DNA of 64,000 bases from Planktothricoides raciborskii GIHE-MW2 (GCF_040564635.1 NZ_CP159837.1:3521001-3585000), one strand, 5' to 3'; shown: positions 48,775-59,245, counted from the first letter of the stretch. Translations and numbers: made by a program. The notes: generated by a model from the letters alone, not told the origin.

Positions 48775-48863
48775 TATTGCCTGGAAGAAATCACCCTCGT
48801 GATGGGAAAGTTCTGGTGGCGATCGCGGGTCTTGTCCCCGATGAATCTTGACCGATAGAAAAA

Positions 48864-49340
48864 TTAGGGATTCATGGCTTGAGCCGCTAACATTTTTTTG
48901 AGTTTTTCTAGGTCAGCAGCCCAGCGGGGATCCGGCTGAATGGCTTCAGGTTCAGGAGTGGTCTGAGTATTTCGCCGAGTCTTGTTGTTGTTTCCGCCCC
49001 GACGAGAAGAAGAAGAAGCAGAAGAACTGGCCGGTGCTTTATTAGCCCGTGGCGCTGGTTGTTCTTCTGCTTCGCTTTCATTCTTTTTCTTGGCACGCGG
49101 TAATGCTTTCTCAATTTTCAGCGCACTGTCTTGAAAGATATGCCCGTTAAATTGTTCAATAATTTTATCGGCCTCTTCATCGTTTTTCACGGTGACAAAA
49201 CCAAAACCGCGACATTTACCAGTTTTGCGGTCTTTAATGACCTTAGTGGTGACAGCGGTGCCGCAATCTGCAAAAACTGCCTCTAACTCTTGGCGTTCTA
49301 TTTCCTTGGGCAAATTGCCAACATAAAGACGAATTGACAT
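48864..49340 (-). CDS. RRM-domain RNA-binding protein (Rbp family)
   Basis: A 158-residue protein. The RRM spans residues 1-80 with RNP2 (IRLYVGNLPK) and RNP1 (KCRGFGFVTV). A basic/Ser/Arg-rich tail (about 85-130) is unusually long for the small cyanobacterial Rbp proteins and includes SSASSSSRRGGNNNKTRRNT. The C-terminal end WAADLEKLKKMLAAQ is helical. Cold-inducible Rbp genes have long leaders, and here more than 1.2 kb upstream is non-coding, which is consistent but not proof. Confidence 0.93.
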   Translation of the reverse strand: MSIRLYVGNLPKEIERQELEAVFADCGTAVTTKVIKDRKTGKCRGFGFVTVKNDEEADKIIEQFNGHIFQDSALKIEKALPRAKKKNESEAEEQPAPRANKAPASSSASSSSRRGGNNNKTRRNTQTTPEPEAIQPDPRWAADLEKLKKMLAAQAMNP

Positions 49341-50589
49341 AAAAGTTATCTCCTTTGCTTGGATTTTGATTGATTTAGGGAAAAAACTTTAACCATTACT
49401 TGGGTGTAAGTCAGTGAATTTAGTCCTTTTTCTTGTAAAAATTTCCCATACACAGGCACCCCTCTTATCTATAAGAACATAAGGGGGATAATTTTCGCAA
49501 GTGGCGAATTTTTATGGTTGTAATAATACATTGAAAATTAAACGATCGCAAAATTTCTGTGCTTGATTTGCTTGACTTCACTCTGGAGCATTCCCGGCTG
49601 GTGAAAGGGCAAGATTCGGGATTAAGAATAGGAGTGAGTTGGTTCACAACTATTCACTGATTTGGTCACATACCAGTAATTTTATACCAGTAATTTTAGC
49701 AGTCAGGTTTTAATAAACCTATTCATTACTGCAATAGATGCTGGTGAAAGAAATCTATTGTTATGAGGCAATAGACTTTTGTAATTATAACAGAAATGAG
49801 CCTATTTTTTCCTTTGAGCTTTTTCGCTCATTTTTGGCAAATGCTGTTCATATTTTCAACTGAAGTCGTGTAATTATTACCACACTTAAGACCCAGAGAA
49901 GCATATTCTCCGATTTTTGATCCAGTTTGAAAAAATGATACAAGAATGTTTAGCCATCACAAAAGCAGCCTTGAATTTTTTTTTCGGTGTTTAATCATAA
50001 ATCACTGAAACCCAGGATTTTTGTGTTCTGGGGCTGTCGCTATACGTTGCTTAGTCACTTAGCCTCAGAGATGACCACTCATCTGTCTGAGTAATGAGCC
50101 GGTTTTTTCCCAATCGACATCTTACCTTTGCGGTGAATGATGGTTGATGGATAATTTTGTGAATCAGCGGACTTGGCGAGTATTTGACCATGTTTAAACT
50201 TATCACATTATTTGGGAATTTTTCTAGGGATGATGCATATTTTTTGCCTGGGTGCGGAAAAATTTTATCCTGGATCGGCGTAAAAACCCAACGGATTCGT
50301 TAATTTCTCATTTTAATTGTGGGTAAACACTTAACCTGTAATTGTGGATCTGTGATGGATATGTAAACAGCCAGTCTTGACTGGTTATGGCTTCTAATCG
50401 ATGTTTTCCCATAGGCTAATAATCAATGGTGCGATCCTGAATTGGCTGCAAAAGCTTTGATATCTGTACTCTTCGAGCCTAGATTTAGGCATGGGGGGAC
50501 ACAGCGGGGAATTTTGTTAAAAATTGTAACACTGTTTGGGAAAAAGTTAGTATTTTTGCTTGAAGTTGAGGGACAACTGGCCATGATGC
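49341..50589. other. Long non-coding region, no gene recognised
   Basis: About 1.25 kb between the rbp start and the M48-like stop. It contains the rbp leader region (AT-rich, 49341-49800). A T-rich element lies at 50085-50112, where CTCAT/ATGAG flank a loop and GCCGGTTTTTTCCC follows. The rest is unremarkable AT-rich DNA. No repeat family member, no convincing frame, no tRNA. Confidence 0.5.
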
Positions 50590-53232
50590 TTAGAAGACCG
50601 CACCCCCTTGCAGGTTGAGATAAACTCCCCAAATAGCGGCGATCGCGGCTAAAATCGTAGACCAAATCGGATGTCCCCCTGGGAAAGACAATCGTGAGCG
50701 TTGACTTTCAGCGATCGTTTCCATATTTTCCACATCAACCCAGACGGTGGCGCCTCGGCGAAACCAGCCGGTGATTTTTACCTGAGAACCCACCAGGTCA
50801 ATGGGACGATTTTGCAACGGCCAAAGATAGGCAAATGGGCCTAATTTGGCGAAACAGTGCAATTTGATCAGTCCCTCGGATGATTGCAAGATTAAATCTT
50901 GAGCTAAAGCATTGCTAATCCCAGAGCGCCCTAATAATTTCCCTTCTAGGTAAATAGGTTGACTATCGATGGGTAAGCTGGTGGGATTAGTCAGTAGTTC
51001 TGATAATTCAGGCAAAGAAGATGTGGGTGGGGGTAGATCGGGAAAGAATTGATTAATCCGCAGTAAGATTCCCATACTGATGCCAATGGGCAGACAACTG
51101 AGTAGAGTTATCCGATCGCCCCATAGCCAGGTGACTTGCTCTATGCCCAAAATCCCACCGATCCCACCAATTGCCCAAAAACCTAAGCCGATCGCCAAAC
51201 CCAAGGGTAAGCCAAAAAAGGGGATTACTTGGAGGATAAACCTTTGAATTGCGGATTTTTCCAGTTTTCCTTTGGGGGAAGCCACAAAATCTAACTCCGG
51301 TTCTAGCTGCCAAAACTTAGCATATAACGAAAGAATATAGAGGCGATCGCCCAATAATAAATGAGAATTATTCAGGGTCATCCAGGGGCGCCAAGGGTTA
51401 GACCGCTCCCATGTGAGCAGATTTTCCCAAGAAGTCCGACCGGCACAACTGCCGAATGTCACCGCTTGTCGGACACCCACTGGGGTCAGCAGTTCCCATC
51501 CTTCTAATAACCCACTGGTTTCTCCGACCGTTTGAATATTTTCTGCCATACCGATGGCAATTTTTAATAAAGCTCTGGATAAGCCGTTGGGGTTGCCGGT
51601 GAGTTGGGCGGCTGCGCGATCGCTATGATACAGTCGCAACCGGGAAAGCCATAAAACTGGCCAACGCAATAGCCAATAAAACCCATAAGCAACGGAAGAA
51701 ATTAGGGTGGCACAGACCGTCATAAACTGACCTTGAGAGGTGGAGACTTTTTCCCAGGGTTGACCATCCTTAGCCACTTGGAGATAAATACTGTAAGGAA
51801 TCTGTAACAATAACATGGCCAAGGACATCAGGGGTAAAGTGCCACTGAGAATATGTCCTAATTCCCCGGCATAGATGGCGGCAATTTCATCCGGTTCTAG
51901 TTTTTCTAATAGTCCCCGACTGACGACGATTCGCGCAAACCGGGGTAAGCAACCTAATGAGATGGCCATTGGTGCATCGGTGGGTAATAGCCCCAGCTTG
52001 CATTGGGGAATATTTTGCTCACGGGAAAACTGGAGCAGTAATTTGGAGGCTTCGGGACTGCGATCGCTTAAAGTTTTCCAGGACAAGGGTTGCAGACCGT
52101 AGCACTTTTCCAGCAGTAAATCCATCAACCAGGGAGATGCCATGAATAACCCGATTAGACCGAGCAAAACTGTCCAAGTCTGGTCTTGATAAAACCATTG
52201 CACTGGCGAAAGCAAAGGCATTTTTAATAAAACATCATTTATTAGTAAGAAAGAAAACTCGACGAATTCGACCATGAGCCAAAATAGAGCGATCGCCGTG
52301 GTGACTTGCACTAGAAACAGTTGCCCTTGCTTCACTGGCTTCATTTTGCGCCAATTTTTTGCCCGTCCTGCTTGCCGCCAAGTAATTTCAGGGCTGGGGG
52401 CTGGGGGCTGGGTCTGGGTCAGACTCTGGGTCGGACTCGGATCCGCAGTCGGCGAATCCGATCCGTTTTGCATAAATCTGGGTTGCTGGGGAATTGGTGC
52501 CGCCGGTCGTGCAGGGGGCGGTGGGGGCGCCACAACCGAGACAGAATTTGGGGGCATATTCATCTTTGGCGGTAGGGGCGGTTTGGCCGGTCTTACCCCA
52601 TTCGATAATCCTTGCCCCTTGAGTAAAGGAGATTTTGGCGGCGCTGGCGGTTTGGGAGGTCGCTTGACCCCAGACCCAGGGTTTTTAGGGGGCTGATTTT
52701 CTGTGGTGGGTTGAGATTTAGTTAATTTTCCCGAATTTGCCGGTCTGGGTAGGTTGCTGGGTTGAGGAGGTTTAGGGGTTACTGGCGCCGGAGATAAGGG
52801 GACAAAACCTGTCGGGTCTGCGGTGGGTGACGGGTTGACTGGGTTATTTGCCGGACTATTTGCCGGACTCTCAAAAGGCATAAAACCTGTGGGATCATTG
52901 ATTAAGCCCGGATTCTTGTTTCCTGAATTGGGTGGCGGGGGGGATGCCGCTACGACATCCTGAGATGGGCTTAATTCCCGTAACTTGGCCATTGCCCATT
53001 TTTTCGCTGGGGCATTGGTTGTCGATTGGGTGTGAATCAGGGTTTGACAAAGTTGGCAAGCTTGATAGCGATCGCCTATCTGCTGATAAGCTTGCACCAA
53101 AGCGATCTGTGCCCGTAATCTTGTGGACTCGTGCAGTTCTGTTTCACAGATATTTTCTAAAGTGGCGATCGCGGTTTGGTAATCTCCTTGTTTTAAGGCT
53201 GCCAAACCAATCTCTAGATTAGAGTTGCCCAT
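50590..53232 (-). CDS. TPR/proline-rich membrane protein with degenerate M48 peptidase domain
   Basis: An 880-residue protein. Residues 1-85 are TPR-like (GLAALKQGDYQTAIATLENI). A Pro/Asn-rich linker runs about 95-310. Membrane spans lie around 320-400, and an HtpX/M48-like domain at about 400-650 (ISLGCLPRFARIVVSRGLLE, DEIAAIYAGELGHIL). The expected zinc motif HExxH is GELGH at 456-460, so the first His is Gly. The later ligand region ExxxDxxA reads YHSDRAAAQ, lacking its Glu. It therefore probably has no zinc-dependent catalysis. More TM helices and a beta-rich C-terminal region (YLEGKLLGRSGISNALAQDL) follow. Confidence 0.82.
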   Translation of the reverse strand: MGNSNLEIGLAALKQGDYQTAIATLENICETELHESTRLRAQIALVQAYQQIGDRYQACQLCQTLIHTQSTTNAPAKKWAMAKLRELSPSQDVVAASPPPPNSGNKNPGLINDPTGFMPFESPANSPANNPVNPSPTADPTGFVPLSPAPVTPKPPQPSNLPRPANSGKLTKSQPTTENQPPKNPGSGVKRPPKPPAPPKSPLLKGQGLSNGVRPAKPPLPPKMNMPPNSVSVVAPPPPPARPAAPIPQQPRFMQNGSDSPTADPSPTQSLTQTQPPAPSPEITWRQAGRAKNWRKMKPVKQGQLFLVQVTTAIALFWLMVEFVEFSFLLINDVLLKMPLLSPVQWFYQDQTWTVLLGLIGLFMASPWLMDLLLEKCYGLQPLSWKTLSDRSPEASKLLLQFSREQNIPQCKLGLLPTDAPMAISLGCLPRFARIVVSRGLLEKLEPDEIAAIYAGELGHILSGTLPLMSLAMLLLQIPYSIYLQVAKDGQPWEKVSTSQGQFMTVCATLISSVAYGFYWLLRWPVLWLSRLRLYHSDRAAAQLTGNPNGLSRALLKIAIGMAENIQTVGETSGLLEGWELLTPVGVRQAVTFGSCAGRTSWENLLTWERSNPWRPWMTLNNSHLLLGDRLYILSLYAKFWQLEPELDFVASPKGKLEKSAIQRFILQVIPFFGLPLGLAIGLGFWAIGGIGGILGIEQVTWLWGDRITLLSCLPIGISMGILLRINQFFPDLPPPTSSLPELSELLTNPTSLPIDSQPIYLEGKLLGRSGISNALAQDLILQSSEGLIKLHCFAKLGPFAYLWPLQNRPIDLVGSQVKITGWFRRGATVWVDVENMETIAESQRSRLSFPGGHPIWSTILAAIAAIWGVYLNLQGGAVF

Positions 53233-53241
53233 GATAATTAA

Positions 53242-53331
53242 GTTTCAGAATAATTAACAATTGATAATTAACAATTGTTAATTAAGAAATCATCAATTAT
53301 CTTAATTATCAATTATCAATTATCAATTGTC
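53242..53331. repeat. AT-rich self-complementary repeats between prfC and the M48-like gene
   Basis: TTAACAATTGATAATTAACA and AATTATCAATTATCAATTAT stretches are mutually complementary. This AT-rich hairpin lies right downstream of the prfC stop and could end its transcript. Confidence 0.65.
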
Positions 53332-53334
53332 AAC

Positions 53335-54963
53335 TTACAAAGATTCTGGTTCTTGACCTGCCACCACTGGGGCTGTGGCATTCAGTTTTAATTCTGGATG
53401 GTCGCCTTGAACTTGATGTAAATTCCATTCGTTTTTAAACAGTAGCACGGGACGCCCCCAACTGTCTTTCACCGTGACGGTGTTAAACAAACGACCGACT
53501 TTATTTAAGGCTTCCCAACCATCCGCTACCCAACGGGCTACGGTAAAGGGCAACATTTCGATTCTGGTTTCGACCCCATATTCATTTTCCAGCCGAAACT
53601 GTACCACTTCAAACTGTAGCTGACCCACTGCTGCCAAAATGGGATCCCGTTTGGATTCGTCCGTAGAATACATAATTTGTACGGCGCCTTCTTCCCGTAA
53701 TTCTGAAACCCCTTTGCGGAATTGCTTGAACTTGGAAGGGTTGGGATTTTTTAAATAGGCAAAGAGTTCGGGAGAGAAACAGGGGATCCCTTCGTATTCC
53801 AATTTTTCTCCAATATATATAGTGTCCCCAATGGCAAACATTCCCGGATTGTTCAGACCAATGGCATCCCCCGCATAAGCGACTTCGATGGATTCTCGGT
53901 CTTGGGCAAAGAGTTTCTGGGGACGAGATAACCGAATGCTTTTGCCGGTGCGAGCATGGCTGACAGTCATGTCTTTTTCAAATTTGCCGGTACAGACCCG
54001 CACGAAGGCCACGCGATCGCGGTGTTTGGGATCCATATTAGCTTGCAGCTTAAAGACAAAGCCGGTAAAGTTCGGGTGAGTGGGGGGAACGTCCCCAAGA
54101 CTACTCCGACGTACCGTTGGTTTCAGGGCATATTCTAGAAAATTATCTAAAAAGAGCTTCACCCCAAAATTGGTTACAGCACTGCCAAAGAATACCGGAG
54201 TCATTTTGCCCGCATGAACCGCTTGCAGATCCAGTTCTGCTCCGAGTTCTTCGAGAATTTCCAGTTCTTCTTTCAGTTGATAATACAGTTCTTGTTCTAA
54301 GAGGTCTTCAATGCGCGGATCGCCGAGGTTGATTACGGTATCCTGGGCTTTTTTGCTGCCGTGGGCGGTGCGTTCAAATAAGTGAATCTGCCGACGCAGG
54401 CGATCGTACACTCCTTTGAAGCGATCGCCCATGCCAATTGGCCAGTTTACGGGATAGGTACTAATCCCCAGTTCTTTCTCAATTTCGTCCAGGAGTTCCA
54501 GAGGTTCCCTAGTCGGTCGATCCAGCTTATTCATAAAAGTGAAAATGGGAATTTCTCGCATCCGACAGACTTCAAACAGTTTCCGGGTCTGGGGTTCCAA
54601 CCCTTTAGCGGCATCTTCCAGCATCACCGCATTATCCGCAGCGGCCAAAGTCCGGTAAGTATCTTCACTAAAATCTTGGTGACCGGGAGTATCCAGCAGA
54701 TTTATATAATAGTTTTGATATTCAAACTGCAAAACTGTGGAGGTAATGGAAATTCCCCGTTGCTGCTCCATTGCCATCCAGTCTGAGGTAGCTTGCCGCT
54801 GGGCGCGTTTCGCTTTCACGGCTCCCGCTTCATTAATTGCCCCTCCGTAAAGCAACAGCTTTTCCGTTAAAGTCGTTTTACCGGCGTCGGGGTGGGAAAT
54901 AATGGCAAAGTTGCGGCGTCTTTCTACTTCTTGTGCTATTTCTGTAATCAGTTCTTGGGTCAT
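53335..54963 (-). CDS. prfC: Peptide chain release factor 3
   Basis: A 542-residue translational GTPase that recycles RF1/RF2 from the ribosome. It has G1 [20 protein letters not shown], switch I region with [14 protein letters not shown]3 [19 protein letters not shown]4 [13 protein letters not shown] and the RF3-specific C-terminal part ([20 protein letters not shown]). ATG 54963 is chosen, since the longer 55002 start adds 13 residues outside the family N-terminus ([19 protein letters not shown]). Length is typical. Confidence 0.97.
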   Translation of the reverse strand: MTQELITEIAQEVERRRNFAIISHPDAGKTTLTEKLLLYGGAINEAGAVKAKRAQRQATSDWMAMEQQRGISITSTVLQFEYQNYYINLLDTPGHQDFSEDTYRTLAAADNAVMLEDAAKGLEPQTRKLFEVCRMREIPIFTFMNKLDRPTREPLELLDEIEKELGISTYPVNWPIGMGDRFKGVYDRLRRQIHLFERTAHGSKKAQDTVINLGDPRIEDLLEQELYYQLKEELEILEELGAELDLQAVHAGKMTPVFFGSAVTNFGVKLFLDNFLEYALKPTVRRSSLGDVPPTHPNFTGFVFKLQANMDPKHRDRVAFVRVCTGKFEKDMTVSHARTGKSIRLSRPQKLFAQDRESIEVAYAGDAIGLNNPGMFAIGDTIYIGEKLEYEGIPCFSPELFAYLKNPNPSKFKQFRKGVSELREEGAVQIMYSTDESKRDPILAAVGQLQFEVVQFRLENEYGVETRIEMLPFTVARWVADGWEALNKVGRLFNTVTVKDSWGRPVLLFKNEWNLHQVQGDHPELKLNATAPVVAGQEPESL

Positions 54964-55169
54964 GCGGATACCTAGCTGGACATGGAGCATTACGCTATTC
55001 AAATTGTAGCAAAATTTCGCTTTTCGGTAAAATAAATTTTTAGCAAATTTTTTAGAATTAGTGATTTTTACAAAAAAATTAAATGAATTATCTTTTTTTG
55101 CTCGGATTAATTGGTTAAATTTTGATGTTAAAATTCACAAGACACTGTGACAATTATGCTGGAGCATCC

Positions 55170-55718
55170 ATGAATATTATTCCCACGGAAATCCCAGATG
55201 TATTAATTATTGAACCCAAAGTTTTTGGGGATGATCGCGGATTTTTTTTTGAAAGCTTCAATGAGCGAGTGTTTGCGGAAACAACGGGCATTAAAACTCA
55301 GTTTGTCCAAGATAATCACTCGCGATCGGGCAAAAACGTCCTGCGGGGACTGCACTACCAAATTCAACAAACCCAAGGCAAATTACTCCGGGTGGTTGCC
55401 GGTGAGATATTTGATATTGCCGTAGATATTAGAAAAAGTTCTCCCACCTTTGGTCAATGGGTCGGTTGTCTGCTGAGTGGGGAAAATAAACGGCAATTTT
55501 GGGTGCCACCGGGTTTTGCCCACGGCTTTTTAGTGGTTTCCGACTCGGCGGATGTGTTGTACAAAGCCACGGACTACTACGCTCCCCAGTACGATCGCTG
55601 TATTCTCTGGAATGACCCTGATATTGGCATCGAATGGCCGTTAAATGGTGCCGAGCCAATTTTATCGGCGAAAGACCAAGTCGGTCAACGGTTAAATTCT
55701 GCGGAAGTGTTCCCATAA
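55170..55718 (+). CDS. rfbC: dTDP-4-dehydrorhamnose 3,5-epimerase (RmlC)
   Basis: A 182-residue cupin enzyme. Signature segments are PKVFGDDRGFFFESFNE, FVQDNHSRSGKNVLRGLHYQ with the catalytic His in LRGLHYQ, GEIFDIAVDIRKSSPTFG and FWVPPGFAHGFLVVS. ATG 55170 follows GGAG at 55161-55164, preferable to 55122. It is the first gene of a three-gene rfbC-rfbD-rfbA series making dTDP-L-rhamnose for cell-surface polysaccharide; rfbB is not in the window. Confidence 0.97.
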   Translation: MNIIPTEIPDVLIIEPKVFGDDRGFFFESFNERVFAETTGIKTQFVQDNHSRSGKNVLRGLHYQIQQTQGKLLRVVAGEIFDIAVDIRKSSPTFGQWVGCLLSGENKRQFWVPPGFAHGFLVVSDSADVLYKATDYYAPQYDRCILWNDPDIGIEWPLNGAEPILSAKDQVGQRLNSAEVFP

Positions 55719-55796
55719 GTCACGGAATAACCGACATTTATGGACCGCTAGTGTAAGGACGAATAAGCAAAAATTAACAAACAAACCGGGACAGAA

Positions 55797-56666
55797 ATGA
55801 AAATTTTACTCGCTGGGATTAACGGTCAACTTGGCCAAGAATTACACCCGATGTTGGTGAAATTGGGGGATGTCACCTGGGTCGATCGCGAAACCCTGGA
55901 TTTATCGCAACCAGACATGATTCGTCAGGTAATCGCTGAGGTCAAACCGGATTTGATCGTCAATGCCTGCGCTTATACGGCAGTGGACAAGGCGGAAAGC
56001 GAACCGGATCTGGCGATGGCCGTGAATGGCTCTGGGGTGGGGATTTTAGCGGCAGAAGCCCTCAAACTGGGCGCCCGGTTGATTCATGTTTCTACGGACT
56101 ATGTGTTTGATGGCAGCCAAAGTCATCCCTACCAAGAAACGGATCCTACTAATCCCATTGGGGTTTATGGTCGGTCTAAATTAGCGGGAGAAGAGGCCAT
56201 TCAGCAAGTGGGGGGCGACTATATTATTGTCAGAACCGCTTGGGTCTATGGTGTCGGGGGAGTTGGCAATTTTGTTAAGACTATGCTGCGTTTGGGCAGT
56301 AGTCGGGACGAGTTGCGGGTGGTGACGGATCAAGTGGGCAGTCCCACTTGGGCGAAGGATTTGGCTGAGGTGATCGTCTGTATGATTCAAAATTCCCCAG
56401 AATCCGGGATTTACCACTATACCAATAGTGGGGTTTGTAGCTGGTATGATTTCGCGATCGCCATCTTTGAAGAAGCCAAAGCCCTGGGTTTTCCCTTGCA
56501 AGTGCAACGGGTGGTGCCCATTACCACCGCTGAATATCCCACCCCGGCAAAACGTCCCGCTTATTCCGTTCTTTCTCATCGCAAAATCTCTGCTGTTATC
56601 GGTACTCATCCCCCCCATTGGCGGCAATCATTGCGTCTTATGCTGAAAGATTATCAAGATAATTAA
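55797..56666 (+). CDS. rfbD: dTDP-4-dehydrorhamnose reductase (RmlD)
   Basis: A 289-residue SDR enzyme. The NADPH-binding GINGQLGQELHPML lies at residues 8-21. The catalytic motifs are STDYVFDGSQ and YGRSKLAGE (YxxxK), and the substrate region is RTAWVYGVGG. It reduces the RmlC product to dTDP-L-rhamnose. It lies 78 bp after rfbC on the same strand, so is probably co-transcribed. Confidence 0.97.
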   Translation: MKILLAGINGQLGQELHPMLVKLGDVTWVDRETLDLSQPDMIRQVIAEVKPDLIVNACAYTAVDKAESEPDLAMAVNGSGVGILAAEALKLGARLIHVSTDYVFDGSQSHPYQETDPTNPIGVYGRSKLAGEEAIQQVGGDYIIVRTAWVYGVGGVGNFVKTMLRLGSSRDELRVVTDQVGSPTWAKDLAEVIVCMIQNSPESGIYHYTNSGVCSWYDFAIAIFEEAKALGFPLQVQRVVPITTAEYPTPAKRPAYSVLSHRKISAVIGTHPPHWRQSLRLMLKDYQDN

Positions 56667-56668
56667 CA

Positions 56669-56775
56669 ATTGATAATTGATAATTGTTGTTGGGTAGGGA
56701 TTCTTTTGTTGCTTGTTGGAAAGTTGTTTGGCTGCTCCAAATAACCACCAACTAACAACCACCAACCACTAAGCT
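56669..56775. repeat. Family C repeat with inverted arm
   Basis: TTGATAATTGATAATTGTTG on the left is followed by AACCACCAACTAACAACCACCAACCACTAAG on the right. It separates rfbD from rfbA. Confidence 0.65.
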
Positions 56776-56803
56776 GTTTATACTCTTTATTTTGGCAAAA
56801 AAC

Positions 56804-57877
56804 ATGAAAGCAATCATTCTTTCTGGGGGCAAAGGCACCCGGTTAAGACCGCTGACTTATTCTGGGGCAAAACAACTGGTACCCGTGGCGAATAAACCGA
56901 TTCTTTGGTATGGAATTGAAAGCATTGTTGCCGCTGGAATTACGGACATTGGGATTATTATTAGTCCCGAAACTGGAGAAGAAGTTAAACAGGTGACTGG
57001 GAATGGCGATAGCTTTGGCGCCAAGATTACTTATATTCTCCAAGAACAACCCGCAGGATTGGCTCATGCAGTCAAAATCGCCCAACCTTTCTTAGGTGAT
57101 TCTCCTTTTATTATGTATCTGGGGGATAACATTATTGAAGGCAGCGTTGACTCGTTTTTGACCCAGTTTAATCAGCAAAATCTTGATGCTTTAATTTTGT
57201 TGCGAGCAGTGTCTAATCCCAGCGCTTTTGGGGTAGCGAAAGTAGATGAAAAAGGTCGAGTTTTACAGTTAATTGAAAAGCCCAAGGAACCCCCGTCTAA
57301 TTTAGCATTGGTAGGGGTTTATTTATTTTCTAGTGCTATCCATGAGGCGATCGCACAAATCAAACCTTCCGCCCGGGGTGAATTAGAAATTACCGATGCG
57401 ATCCAGCGGTTAATTGACCTAGAAAAACCTGTAGAAGCTTGTACATTACAAGGTTGGTGGCTGGATACCGGGAAAAAAGATGACCTCCTCGAAGCCAATA
57501 GAATTATTCTCGATACGCAAATTACTCCTTCTGTAGAAGGGGAAATAGATGACCGGAGTCAAGTAATTGGCCGAGTCAAAATTGGCGCCGGAACCAAAGT
57601 AATCAACTCTTCCATCCGTGGCCCAGCAATTATTGGCGAAAATTGTTATTTAGAAAACTGTTTTATCGGCCCTTATAGCAGTATCGCCAATGAAGCAACC
57701 TTAATTGATGCTGACCTAGAACATAGCGTTATTTTACGCGGGGCAAAAATCGATCGCATTCAGCAACGTTTAGTCGATAGTGTGATTGGTCGTCGAGCCA
57801 ATTTAACGGTTGCTTCTCGCCGTCCCAAAGCCTTACGATTTATGATTGGCGATGACTCTCAAGTAGAGTTATTTTAA
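56804..57877 (+). CDS. rfbA: Glucose-1-phosphate thymidylyltransferase, long form (RmlA-long)
   Basis: A 357-residue nucleotidyltransferase: MKAIILSGGKGTRLRPLTYS (signature), VANKPILWYGIESI, YILQEQPAGLAHAVK and EKPKEPPSN. The C-terminal extension of about 110 residues (from GEIDDRSQVIGRVKIGAG) is a left-handed beta-helix, as in archaeal-type or long RmlA, unlike the 290-residue RmlA. ATG 56804 is preferred over TTG 56792, since the motif begins there. It makes dTDP-glucose and follows rfbD. Confidence 0.95.
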   Translation: MKAIILSGGKGTRLRPLTYSGAKQLVPVANKPILWYGIESIVAAGITDIGIIISPETGEEVKQVTGNGDSFGAKITYILQEQPAGLAHAVKIAQPFLGDSPFIMYLGDNIIEGSVDSFLTQFNQQNLDALILLRAVSNPSAFGVAKVDEKGRVLQLIEKPKEPPSNLALVGVYLFSSAIHEAIAQIKPSARGELEITDAIQRLIDLEKPVEACTLQGWWLDTGKKDDLLEANRIILDTQITPSVEGEIDDRSQVIGRVKIGAGTKVINSSIRGPAIIGENCYLENCFIGPYSSIANEATLIDADLEHSVILRGAKIDRIQQRLVDSVIGRRANLTVASRRPKALRFMIGDDSQVELF

Positions 57878-57985
57878 TTGTTGATTGTTGTTCGTTGATT
57901 GTTGTTCGTTGATTGTTGTTGGTTGATTGTTCCTCGTTCCCAGGCTCTGCCTGGGAATGCCTTCCTGGAGGCGCTGCCTCCCGAT
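57878..57985. repeat. Family C repeat plus GTTCCCAGGCTCTGCCTGGGAATG hairpins
   Basis: TTGATTGTTGTTCG units are followed at 57935-57985 by two adjacent hairpins: a 9-bp stem TTCCCAGGC/GCCTGGGAA with loop TCT, and GGAGGC GCT GCCTCC. The hairpin tandem is a recurrent cyanobacterial dispersed element. Confidence 0.8.
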
Positions 57986-58126
57986 CTTTAAACAGCCCCC
58001 CATTCCTCCAGAGCAAAAAATCCGGCTTCTTCAGGAGGAGGGGGCGTTTCCCCGCATTGGACCCATGACTAATGCTAGAGTAAGTATTAGATGGTTACGG
58101 CAGTTTCATTTTAATCACAAAATCTT

Positions 58127-59245
58127 ATGCTCAAACGGATCTACATTGATAATTTTCGCTGCTTGGTCAATTTTGAGCTTAATGTTGATGCAATTAATTT
58201 ATTTCTCGGTGCTAACGGCTCCGGGAAATCAACGGTTTTTGAAGTATTGCAGAAAATTCAAGCATTTGTTAGCGGCGATCGCAAGATAGAAGGAATTTTT
58301 AAATCCTCAGATTGCACTCGTTGGCAAATTGCACCATTACAACGGTTTGAGTTAGAGATTATCGGCAATGGCGGCAGCTATAAATATGAGTTGGGGATTG
58401 GACATGAGCGCGATCGATGTCGGGTTGAATATGAGCGTTTGTGGTATGATAACCAGCCTTTACTAAAATTTGAGTTAGGCGAAGTTCAACTGTATCGAGA
58501 CAATCATTCAGAAGGTCCTCAATACTCATTTGACTGGTCGCAGTCCATGCTGCCTTCGTTGATGCCAAGAAATGACAATACAAAGTTAACTTGGTTTAGA
58601 GAAAGAATCCAACGAATTATTATTGTCCGAATGATTCCTAGCTTAATGGCTGATGAAAGCAACCAAGAAGAAATGCGGCTAAATACCCAGATGGAAAATT
58701 TTGTTTCTTGGTATCGGTATCTTTCTCAAGACCAAGGCAAAGTCGCTGAAATCAGCAATGTTTTAAAAGATGTTCTGGATGGTTTCAACAGCTTTAAGTT
58801 TGAGCGAGTCAGCGAACAAAATCAAGTGTTAAAATTACGTTTAGCCGGTGGAAATAATAGTAACCAATTAATTGAATATCGGCTGGGAGAATTATCAGAC
58901 GGTCAAAAAGCTTTAGTTGCTTTATATACGATGATTTATGGGACGCGATCAGAAGACTATACTTTATGTATTGATGAACCGGAAAACTTTTTAGCTTTGC
59001 CGGAAATTCAACCTTGGTTGATTCAGCTTTATGACTTTTGTAGTGAAAGAAAACTGCAAACTTTACTAATTTCTCACCATCCTGAGTTAATTAACTACCT
59101 TTTGGCTTCACCGATTGGTTATTGGTTTGACCGGCAAAGTAATGCCCCTGTAAGATTAAAAAGAATTAGTATTGAAGTGGCTGATAATTCTGGATTACCT
59201 GTTTCAGAATTAATTGCAAGGGGATGGTTGAATGAGCCAGCGTAG
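58127..59245 (+). CDS. AAA/ABC-type ATPase (AAA_21-like), candidate defence subunit
   Basis: A 372-residue SMC/ABC-like ATPase: Walker A FLGANGSGKSTVFE (residues 27-40), signature-like GELSDGQKALVALY (about 258-271), Walker B TLCIDEPENFLALPEI and a switch His in LLISHHPELINYL. The insert region between is typical of AAA_21/AAA_15 ATPases that pair with nuclease or TOPRIM partners (OLD, PARIS AriA, Gabija-like). The downstream gene overlaps by 14 bp, so the two are translationally coupled. A defence role is inference; no phage-resistance hallmark neighbours are seen. Confidence 0.82.
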   Translation: MLKRIYIDNFRCLVNFELNVDAINLFLGANGSGKSTVFEVLQKIQAFVSGDRKIEGIFKSSDCTRWQIAPLQRFELEIIGNGGSYKYELGIGHERDRCRVEYERLWYDNQPLLKFELGEVQLYRDNHSEGPQYSFDWSQSMLPSLMPRNDNTKLTWFRERIQRIIIVRMIPSLMADESNQEEMRLNTQMENFVSWYRYLSQDQGKVAEISNVLKDVLDGFNSFKFERVSEQNQVLKLRLAGGNNSNQLIEYRLGELSDGQKALVALYTMIYGTRSEDYTLCIDEPENFLALPEIQPWLIQLYDFCSERKLQTLLISHHPELINYLLASPIGYWFDRQSNAPVRLKRISIEVADNSGLPVSELIARGWLNEPA

